Source of the DNA: a virus
IMG/VR virus record: IMGVR_UViG_3300044833_000307
Location: 1-48,051 of that record
Direction: 5' to 3' (one strand)
Length of the DNA stretch: 48,051 nucleotides
Of the stretch, positions 32,202 to 39,368 are shown in pieces. Made by a program: the position numbers and the translations under genes. Below the pieces are notes generated by a model. That model was not told the DNA's origin. It saw nothing but the letters and a program-made list of their open reading frames with translations, and ran no database searches. How positions within the stretch are numbered: the stretch's first letter is position 1; each line of letters begins with the position of its first letter.

Positions 32202-32984
32202 CTAATCCAAAATTTGATATAAGTTGATCAAGCTGTCGTGCACGTAGCCGCTGCGGCAGGCGATAGAACCACGCCGAGAACAAGTATCCCAAATATACAG
32301 GGGATTACTGAGCTTGCTGCGTTCGAACGCATAATGGAGCAGCAACTGGGCCTTCGGATCGCCCGTTACCGCCGTGTCCCACAACGCAGCGCACTTGGGA
32401 TTTTGTAAATGGGCATATGCCAGCACGTCGCCCACCTCCACCGCCTGCCCCGAGGGGAGGGGCAGCACGCTGCCAACCCGGTTCTGCATCCCGCCGCTTT
32501 GCGTCACCAAGTCAAAGAAGAACGCCAGCACCCGCGTGCTGCCCAAATAGTCGGGGCAGAACTTCGCCGACAGTATTTTCGCACGCTTGAGGATTCCATC
32601 GGTGGCGATTTGGATTTGGGCGGCGACGGACTCCGGCTGGCTTAGGAACGCCACCCAGCATTGCTTGGCCGCGGGGTCGATTTCCTTGCTGCCCACGGCG
32701 ATGAAATGGTCCAGGCACCACTGGACCGCTTCATGCGGCTTCAACAGCGCGAAATGGTGGATGTCGGATTTGAAGAACGACTGGGCTTTGTCCCAGCCCA
32801 TGCGCGTGCCGATGCTTTGCAGCAGAGGCTGGAGCGACCCCTGCCCGGCGTTCCATTGCAGTATGCCCGCGCTCAGCCCCTGGCCGTCGAAATTGCCGCT
32901 GACGGCCGCGTAGGACGCCCCGCCGCCGTTCTCGAACGCCCCGCTGACCCTGACGCACGTCTCCAACAAATCTTGGTCTCCCAT
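32202..32984 (-). CDS. endolysin, lysozyme-superfamily-like, 260 aa
   Basis: ATG 32984 has AGAGG six bases upstream; begins MGDQDLLETCVRVSGAFENG. The N-terminal domain has FENGGG (probable catalytic Glu18) followed by VSGNFDGQGLSAGILQWNAG and GSLQPLL, the signature of a family of phage and bacterial peptidoglycan hydrolases distantly like GH46/lysozyme folds. No signal peptide is seen, so release would need a holin. The stop is TAG, with an in-frame TGA seven codons on. The upstream 130-aa gene ends in TAG in the same frame, so suppression there would fuse the two proteins. Confidence 0.75.
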   Translation of the reverse strand: MGDQDLLETCVRVSGAFENGGGASYAAVSGNFDGQGLSAGILQWNAGQGSLQPLLQSIGTRMGWDKAQSFFKSDIHHFALLKPHEAVQWCLDHFIAVGSKEIDPAAKQCWVAFLSQPESVAAQIQIATDGILKRAKILSAKFCPDYLGSTRVLAFFFDLVTQSGGMQNRVGSVLPLPSGQAVEVGDVLAYAHLQNPKCAALWDTAVTGDPKAQLLLHYAFERSKLSNPLYIWDTCSRRGSIACRSGYVHDSLINLYQILD

Positions 32985-33017
32985 TGCAGGCCTCTGCAAA
33001 GGGAGCGTGTAGCCACG

Positions 33018-33410
33018 CTATTGTCCGAAGTTGCGGCGTCGTTTCTTGGGGGCTTTGGCGTCGCCTGGCAAAATCGGGGCGTTCAGGCTGATCATGCGGA
33101 TGTCCATCACCCCGAAGCCGTCCTCCGCCAAGCCCATCAAGCCCCCGAGCTCGGCTTCCGACAGCCCGCACTCCACTGCCAGCCCCCGCAGCAAGGTGCA
33201 TCCCTTGGTGCCGATGGGCGAGTTGGAGGTCAAATATTCATTGGCCCACTTGGTCAACTGGGTGTCCTCGGCGTTTTGGTCCTCTGTAAGCTCCAGGCGG
33301 CCGTCCTCGTCGGCGTGCTCCTGCACCACCATGAGGACGCAAAACCCCGCCAGCACGTTGGTCGTGGGGGTTTCCTCTTCGTCCAGGATATAAACCACTT
33401 CGGGTTTCAT
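33018..33410 (-). CDS. hypothetical protein, 130 aa, ending in UAG in frame with the endolysin
   Basis: ATG 33410 overlaps the TGA of the previous gene (TGATG). Reads MKPEVVYILDEEETPTTNVL, with a helical middle (VECGLSEAELGGLMGLAEDG) and a basic tail KAPKKRRRNFGQ. It ends in TAG (33020-33018). The same frame continues through 11 codons (RGYTLPLQRPA) into the endolysin ATG. Read-through would make a fusion of about 402 residues. Function unknown; position suggests lysis or tail-lysin control. Confidence 0.7.
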   Translation of the reverse strand: MKPEVVYILDEEETPTTNVLAGFCVLMVVQEHADEDGRLELTEDQNAEDTQLTKWANEYLTSNSPIGTKGCTLLRGLAVECGLSEAELGGLMGLAEDGFGVMDIRMISLNAPILPGDAKAPKKRRRNFGQ

Positions 33411-33775
33411 CACCGGGGGCCCGTCCCCTGCATGGCTGGCTTGGACTCCTGCTCCTGCTTGGCGGCTCGATTGCCGAATCCGTGGCCCGGGCGGACGCAG
33501 GTGTAGCTGCGGTCTTCTTCGAAGCAGATATCGCACTCCGGGATGCCTCGCCGGATGTCCCCAGAGGTGGGTACTCCGTAACTCGCGGACGGGGGCTCCG
33601 GCTTGGCGGCTTTCTCGATTTCGGCGTCGGAGATGGTGGTCACGTGAACCGTGACGGCTTCCCACAAGCGGTTCACCGCCAAGCCTTCATCCGGGTGGAT
33701 GCCGCGGCTGGCGTGGGTCTCAAGGACGTGAATCAAATATTGGTGCAATACATCGGGAATCTGGATGATTTTCAT
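33410..33775 (-). CDS. hypothetical protein, 121 aa
   Basis: Begins MKIIQIPDVLHQYLIHVLET. The N-terminal 50 residues are helical; the C-terminal part has a CDIC and a later single Cys with SYTCVRPGHGFGNRAAKQ, a possible zinc site. No ribosome binding site precedes ATG 33775, but an AGTATTA box lies six bases away, which suggests a leaderless start. It follows the 1077-aa tail gene by 14 bases. Confidence 0.65.
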   Translation of the reverse strand: MKIIQIPDVLHQYLIHVLETHASRGIHPDEGLAVNRLWEAVTVHVTTISDAEIEKAAKPEPPSASYGVPTSGDIRRGIPECDICFEEDRSYTCVRPGHGFGNRAAKQEQESKPAMQGTGPR

Positions 33776-33781
33776 TTTAGA

Positions 33782-33788
33782 TAATACT
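33782..33788 (-). promoter_or_regulatory. AGTATTA box ending six bases before a start codon
   Basis: On the minus strand AGTATTATCTAAA precedes the ATG at 33775. The TATTAT hexamer is a good -10 match; no -35 box is clear. Same arrangement as at 1715-1721 and 9107-9113. Confidence 0.45.
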
Positions 33789-33789
33789 G

Positions 33790-36700
33790 TTAGGATTGAA
33801 ATACGATTCTGAACGGCAGCGTGGGCTCGAAAATAATGGTGTCCGCCCCGATGGCCCGTCCGGCGCAGATTACCCACTGGACTTCGAGTGGCGGCGACAG
33901 CGGCGGGGACAAGGGGTTGATGAGCGCGGCGTAGTTTTGCGTCAGCACGCCGCCCGGCCCCACGTACAAAAGGGCCCCGACCGTGAAGTTCGCCCCCGCG
34001 ATCTGGTACACGCCGCCGTAAGTCGTCCCGCACTCCACGACGATGGGGACGGGCGGGGACACGGGCGGGGACGCGGGGTACGCCACGCCCGCGGTGGTGA
34101 TGCCATCGACGAAGGGGAACAACACCGTCCCGCCGCTCGCCGTCCCGGTGTCCGCGACAGGGACGGGCGGGGACACGGGCGGGGACAAAACCGGATAGGT
34201 GGAAAAATCCATCGACGCCGTGAATTGCGTGGCGCTGGAAGTCAACACCACCACCGACATGCCGTTGAGGAACTTCGCCGTTCCGACACCCCAAAAGAAC
34301 ACCGTGCTGCCCATGGAAAATGGAACCGGCATGGTGTTTACGGTGACGGTGAGTATCGAGCCGGAGACCAGCACGCTCGTGATCGCGGCGTTGATGTGGC
34401 CGCGCACGACCGTGGGGTCCACGGGGGCGATGCCCCCGCCCGGCTGGAAGAAGAAAGCCGTGGGCGCGGAGGGCATGCTGGCGGCGGCCGTGAATTCCTT
34501 CGTGTTGCTGGACGCGGCGGCTGGGAGTTGCGGCGGGATGTCCGTGGGGCCGGACTGGGTCATGCCGAAGAAGCTGCCCGCGCCCACGGTTTCCGCGCCG
34601 GGGAAGGAGTGGCTGGCGAGCACCTGCACCACGTCCCCGGCGGCGAAATTCCCGTAGCCGGAGAACTGCACGTCCAAAGGCGCGGTGAAATCCGCATCGC
34701 TGGACTGCGTGTATATCGCCGCATTGTTCTGCGTCACCGTGACGGTGCGGATGCCCCCGGTGTCCGTGCCGAGCCAACGGACGGAGCCGTAGTACGCGTA
34801 CTCGCCCGTGGCCCGCACCGTGTAGGCGGTTTCGCTGGTCACGTTGCCCGTGAGGTCGAAGATGACGGTGTCGAAGGCCACGGGCACGGCCGCGGAGCCG
34901 CTGGAGACGGTGGTCACGGCGGCGTCGTCCGTGACGGAGAAGCCCACTTGGCTGGATTGGATCAGGGCGTTGGCGTTGTCGATCTGCTCCTGCAAGGAGT
35001 CCTGCACCGTCTGCCGGTATTGCAGCAATCCCGCGTAACTCAAATTCGTCCGCAGCATGGCGTTCTGCACGGGGATGGGCTGGCCTTGTATGTCCGGGCG
35101 GGCCAGGAACGCCTGCGTGTCGAACTGGATGCCCTGCCAGCCCGACGCGGTCGGGTCGGAGTTGTTCGTGTACGTGACGATTGGGGCCACGGGGACCGCG
35201 AGCGTCGGCGTGCCGGGCGTCCACGCGCGGCTGCGCGTGGAGGTGTCGGATTGCAGGGCCGCGTAGGCGGACTTGTCGCCCAGCGGGTTCAACGCGCCGT
35301 TGAGCACGGCGAAGTACGACGCCGCGAACTGCACCGTGTACGCGTCCTGCGCCAGCAGCGCCGCGACGTTGGTGTTGAAGTCCCGCCAGAATTGCGTGAA
35401 GCGGTCCACGAGCGTGGCCTCGGCGAACTGGTCGTAGACGAAGCGGTTGGACAGGCGCGGGGACTCGTACGCCGGGTCGTTCAGGATGTCGAGCGTCGCC
35501 TGCGCGACGACTTGGTTGAGCGTGGCGGCCATGGCCGTGGGGAACGTGCAAAGCACGGGGAACGCCGCCGTGCCCCGCCCCAAGGTCACCGTCGAGTTGG
35601 CGGCCGTCAACAATGTCGGGACGTAATCCAAGTCGCTTCCGGTGACGCCCGTCAGATACATCCCGTCCTGGTGGGCGTCCCAAGTCTTGGAGCGCGTGTA
35701 GCCCAGCAAGCTGGCTTCGATGTACGAAAGCTTCCACAGCAGGGTGTTCAGCGCCAGCGGGGCGAGCGAATTGAACCCGTCGATCAGGGGGATGTCCGTT
35801 GGCGTGTCGCTGACCCCCGCCCCGCCCAGCACGTTGTTCCAAGGCACGGGGGCGTTCGCCAGCGCCGCCGCGCTGGGCGCGATGTAGGCCGCGAACACGT
35901 CCTGGAACTGGCCGAGCCACCGCCCGTCCCGTCCGTTGCGGGTGGCGTTCAAATAAAATATCCACGCGGAGGTGATGTGCGGGTCGTAATTGGAACTCAC
36001 CACGGCGTCGAGGTTGATGAAATGCACCAAGGCCTTTTGCAGCGACGGCTGGCGCACCGCGAGGTTCGGGCTGCCGTAGTCGGCGTCGCCCGGCTCCACG
36101 GTGTTGCCCCGCAGGGCGGGCACGATGGACACGATGTTGGCTTGGTAGGTCTGCGGCGGCATCTGGTAGTTGGAGATGATCGTCGAGGGGTCGGGCACCG
36201 CGCCGAGCATGGAGTTGGGGTTGAACGCCGGGCCGTACACCGCCGAAGTCGTCGCCTGCATCTGGGCGCGGTACGCGGTGTCGCTCAGGTCCTGCCCTCC
36301 GGGCGGGACGCTGCCGTCCAGCGGGGGCACGAACCCCACCGTGCCGAAGGTGTTGCCGCTGTAGCTCTCCACCGAGGGCGACGGGCTGGCCGACGGGTTG
36401 CCGAAGGCGGGCAGTTGGAACTTGCACTGCTTGAAGGAGAAGTTCGGGCTGAAGGTCAGGTTGGGATGCAATTGCGAGAATTGCAGGAGCGACGAGAAGT
36501 TGAACCCGTTCCAGTTGAACAGCCCGTCGCGCAGCAGGTTCGGGAGCGATGGAAGCTGCGGCAGCCCCCAGGTGCAGATGCTGTTCAGCAGCGTCGCCAG
36601 GGAGTTGAGGTTGCGCTGCACCATGTCCGTCATGCTCGTGACCATGACCTCCAGCATCTGGATGTTGTGGGTCACGGCGTTGATCAACTGTTGGATTTCA

Positions 36701-37023
36701 AGCTGGAACTGGTTGACCTCCTTGAGGAACTTGATGGAGTCGGCGACGTACTTGATCTTGCGCGGGTTGTACCTTAGCTGCCCGTCCACCGCCACCTGGT
36801 TGATGTCGAGGGCGTGGGCGATGCGGTGCTGCCAGTACACCTTCTTCTGCAACAGCCAGTGGTTGGCGTCGGCGATGCCGCGCTCCATCCACGCCCCGTC
36901 CACCATCGTCTTGTGGTAGTACTTCTCGAAGTCGGGGTCGCCGAGCGGGCTGTGGCGGATCACCGCGCCCTTGGCCTGTATGGGCCAAAGCTGTACCTTC
37001 GCCAAATCGTCGGGGAGGGGCAT
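33790..37023 (-). CDS. large baseplate/tail structural protein, 1077 aa
   Basis: I chose ATG 37023, which overlaps the TAA of the spike gene (TAATG). Begins MPLPDDLAKVQLWPIQAKGA. The N-terminal 180 residues are helical (KIKYVADSIKFLKEVNQFQL; VTSMTDMVQRNLNSLATLL); the middle is a long alpha/beta domain. The C-terminal 250 residues are beta modules, including a FLNGQ-type copy (AKFLNGMSVVVLTSSATQFT). Three proline inserts of the same kind occur: LSPPVSPPVPV, ASPPVSPPVPI and LSPPLSPPLE. No catalytic motif. The place after hub and spike genes suggests a large wedge or baseplate-arm protein. Confidence 0.75.
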   Translation of the reverse strand: MPLPDDLAKVQLWPIQAKGAVIRHSPLGDPDFEKYYHKTMVDGAWMERGIADANHWLLQKKVYWQHRIAHALDINQVAVDGQLRYNPRKIKYVADSIKFLKEVNQFQLEIQQLINAVTHNIQMLEVMVTSMTDMVQRNLNSLATLLNSICTWGLPQLPSLPNLLRDGLFNWNGFNFSSLLQFSQLHPNLTFSPNFSFKQCKFQLPAFGNPSASPSPSVESYSGNTFGTVGFVPPLDGSVPPGGQDLSDTAYRAQMQATTSAVYGPAFNPNSMLGAVPDPSTIISNYQMPPQTYQANIVSIVPALRGNTVEPGDADYGSPNLAVRQPSLQKALVHFINLDAVVSSNYDPHITSAWIFYLNATRNGRDGRWLGQFQDVFAAYIAPSAAALANAPVPWNNVLGGAGVSDTPTDIPLIDGFNSLAPLALNTLLWKLSYIEASLLGYTRSKTWDAHQDGMYLTGVTGSDLDYVPTLLTAANSTVTLGRGTAAFPVLCTFPTAMAATLNQVVAQATLDILNDPAYESPRLSNRFVYDQFAEATLVDRFTQFWRDFNTNVAALLAQDAYTVQFAASYFAVLNGALNPLGDKSAYAALQSDTSTRSRAWTPGTPTLAVPVAPIVTYTNNSDPTASGWQGIQFDTQAFLARPDIQGQPIPVQNAMLRTNLSYAGLLQYRQTVQDSLQEQIDNANALIQSSQVGFSVTDDAAVTTVSSGSAAVPVAFDTVIFDLTGNVTSETAYTVRATGEYAYYGSVRWLGTDTGGIRTVTVTQNNAAIYTQSSDADFTAPLDVQFSGYGNFAAGDVVQVLASHSFPGAETVGAGSFFGMTQSGPTDIPPQLPAAASSNTKEFTAAASMPSAPTAFFFQPGGGIAPVDPTVVRGHINAAITSVLVSGSILTVTVNTMPVPFSMGSTVFFWGVGTAKFLNGMSVVVLTSSATQFTASMDFSTYPVLSPPVSPPVPVADTGTASGGTVLFPFVDGITTAGVAYPASPPVSPPVPIVVECGTTYGGVYQIAGANFTVGALLYVGPGGVLTQNYAALINPLSPPLSPPLEVQWVICAGRAIGADTIIFEPTLPFRIVFQS

Positions 37024-39368
37024 TAGGCGTTCTCCTCGCCGGGCGCGGGGATTTGCCCGCCTTGGTTGTTCACGATGTCCGGGGCCTCGGTCGTGTCGCG
37101 CACGAGCGACATGCTGACCTTCTTTTGCTGCGTGGAGATGTCGTCGGTCTTCGTGACGTGCAGCCGTGTGGCGCACTCGGTGATCCAGTCGCCCGTGCAG
37201 TGGTATTGCAGGTGCCCCATGTGGGTGATGTCTATGTCACCTTGGATTTCAAGCCGCAAGGCCTTGCCTTGCTTGTTGGGCTTGATCGTGATCTCGCAGC
37301 CCCCGAACAGGCTGGCCGTGACGGAGCGCCCCTGCGCGTCCGCGCCGACCGTCGCGACGAGGCCGCCGTCCGTGTCGATGAGGATCGACTGCTGGGAGAC
37401 GGGGTTGCTGCCGACGCGGATGAGCATGTCGCTGGTGGAGTGCAGGTCGAGGGACAGCCCGTGCTGGTCCATGGGCGAGTTGCCGAGCCCTGCTCCAGGC
37501 ACGGGGGTGCCGCTCCACGAAGCGATGTTGTAGGGCGGAAAATTGAGAGTCGGCTGCCCTGCGAGAGCAAGGTCGTGAAAAGCGTAGTTGCTGTCGCCAG
37601 CGCCGTAATTAGGACGGCCGGGCGAGTGAGAGTCAACGCGGTTCGGGTCGCCCACCGCATAAGGAATCTTGCCCTGCCCGTCTTGGTATCCATTTTTGAG
37701 GTGCCGTCGCTTGGCAGCAGGATTGCGACCGCCGAGGCGAACAACAGCAGCGCCGTCGAGGGCGGCACGGAGTGAGACATTTTCGGCTCCTATTTTGTTG
37801 TAGCCCTGCGCGTTCACCCCGGAATCGCCGGGGCTCAACTTCACATGGCTGCCGTCCCAGTATTGAAGTTGCCGCTTGTCGGAGGCGTCCCCCTTCTCGC
37901 GGCTCTGGGTGTGCACCGTGCGGCGGGCGTTCGGCAAAGAGGTGTCGTCCGCGCCCAAGCGGATCACTGCTTGGCCCAGCGCCTGGATGTCGAGGGCTTC
38001 TTCTTCGTCCCGGTTCTTGCCCACCACCAGCTTGGCGGAGCCCACCAGATGGGCCTCCAAGGAACGCCCCGCGCCGTGCGCGTTTTCATAAGCGCCGTCG
38101 CCTATCCCCACGTTTTCCTTGGGCAGCGTGGAGCCGATTTCCAGGCTGGTGAAGCCTTCCTTCGTCACGTCCAGCCGGGTGGTGTTGTACTCGTAGGGGA
38201 AGCGGATGCTCATGCACGAAGCGGCGAGGCGGGCCTCCACGTGGTCGGCGGATTCCGTGACGGGCATGTGGCCGGAATCCACGTCGGCCCCGAAGCGCGA
38301 GTAAAACAACGCGGGCTTGAGGACTTGCCCGTACGTGCTCTTGTCGAAAATGTTGTGGCCCACCAGCGTGCCTTGGGACTTTTCAAGGATGTAGCCACGG
38401 CGGGCGGGCGTCGCGCCTTCGGCGAGCGCCGGGCCGACGGGCTTGGTCTTGGTGTTGTACGGGTGGTCCCATTGCTGCGAAGCCATGAATGTCTGGCTGT
38501 CGCTCGCCACCTGCCCGCTGGGGGACGTGACCGTGGTGCGGGTCCACGGGCTGGCCACCGTGCCGAGGATCGCATCCAGCAGGCTCGTCTGGATGGATTC
38601 GATGGGCGGGACGTAGTCGAGGGCGAACTCCTGCACCAGTTCCGTGGCCTCGGAGAACGGGATCACGTCCGGCTTGCCGTCCACATAACGATCCGATGGC
38701 TGGGAGCCGGGCTGCAAATACGAAACGAATTCCTGCGTCCCGTCCGGCAGGGTGACGCCGGGTATGTTGGGGGCGTTGGGGCGGTTCACCGGGCCGTGGT
38801 AGCTCACCCCCGCGCCCGTGAGGCTGACGTTGCGCCCCGTGACGTGCGTGCGGGTGCGGCGATCCGCGTCCAGCTTGTCGCGGCTGAAGTCCGAGCCCAG
38901 GCGGTCCCAGTCCTGGTCGATCTTTTCCGAGTACCCCCCGGTGTAGCTGGAGGTGCGCTGCCCCGGATAGGCTTTGCGGTACGTGCCGCGCAGGCGATCC
39001 GACCAGCCCTGCATCTCCGAGCCCTCCACGCCCCGCTGGGCCACGGCGTCGATGTTGTTGATCTGGTCGCTGTTGATCCAGCTAATGATGATTACTTGGC
39101 TGAAGCCCAGGCTGTAGTTGATGTGCATCGCCACGCAGGACGAGAATTGCTCCGGCATGTTGATGTCGATGCCCGTGGATGAGGAGGTGTTCGAAGGCCA
39201 CTGGCGGATGTCCGTGTAGACGCCCTTGGTGCCCACGTCCTCGATGGCGAGGACGTGCCGCTCGTAATCGACCGTGAGCACGCGCCCGATGAAGGGCGCG
39301 AACTTGAGGGCGTCCCGCTCGCGGGCGAGCGGCCCCGGATGGTAAAGCTGCGTGTTGTCGCTAACCAT
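37023..39368 (-). CDS. baseplate central spike / gp5-VgrG-like protein, 781 aa
   Basis: Begins MVSDNTQLYHPGPLARERDA. Residues about 25-60 (FIGRVLTVDYERHVLAIEDV) look like the OB-fold of gp5/VgrG-type hub-spike proteins. The C-terminal third has the spike's beta rungs: SILIDTDGGLVATVGADAQG, RSVTASLFGGCEITIKPNKQ, GKALRLEIQGDIDITHMG. These proteins sit at the tip of the tail tube and pierce the cell envelope. The start overlaps the last codons of the hub gene, whose stop is TAG (ATGGTTAG). Confidence 0.75.
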   Translation of the reverse strand: MVSDNTQLYHPGPLARERDALKFAPFIGRVLTVDYERHVLAIEDVGTKGVYTDIRQWPSNTSSSTGIDINMPEQFSSCVAMHINYSLGFSQVIIISWINSDQINNIDAVAQRGVEGSEMQGWSDRLRGTYRKAYPGQRTSSYTGGYSEKIDQDWDRLGSDFSRDKLDADRRTRTHVTGRNVSLTGAGVSYHGPVNRPNAPNIPGVTLPDGTQEFVSYLQPGSQPSDRYVDGKPDVIPFSEATELVQEFALDYVPPIESIQTSLLDAILGTVASPWTRTTVTSPSGQVASDSQTFMASQQWDHPYNTKTKPVGPALAEGATPARRGYILEKSQGTLVGHNIFDKSTYGQVLKPALFYSRFGADVDSGHMPVTESADHVEARLAASCMSIRFPYEYNTTRLDVTKEGFTSLEIGSTLPKENVGIGDGAYENAHGAGRSLEAHLVGSAKLVVGKNRDEEEALDIQALGQAVIRLGADDTSLPNARRTVHTQSREKGDASDKRQLQYWDGSHVKLSPGDSGVNAQGYNKIGAENVSLRAALDGAAVVRLGGRNPAAKRRHLKNGYQDGQGKIPYAVGDPNRVDSHSPGRPNYGAGDSNYAFHDLALAGQPTLNFPPYNIASWSGTPVPGAGLGNSPMDQHGLSLDLHSTSDMLIRVGSNPVSQQSILIDTDGGLVATVGADAQGRSVTASLFGGCEITIKPNKQGKALRLEIQGDIDITHMGHLQYHCTGDWITECATRLHVTKTDDISTQQKKVSMSLVRDTTEAPDIVNNQGGQIPAPGEENA

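Noticed and set aside
33796-36777. Plus-strand frame of 993 codons, and similar long plus-strand frames at 11177-12466, 13097-14602, 15548-17164 and 23882-25909
   Set aside because: Arg/Gly/His/Val-rich shadow frames opposite genuine minus-strand tail genes, caused by high GC; no family resemblance and no start signals.
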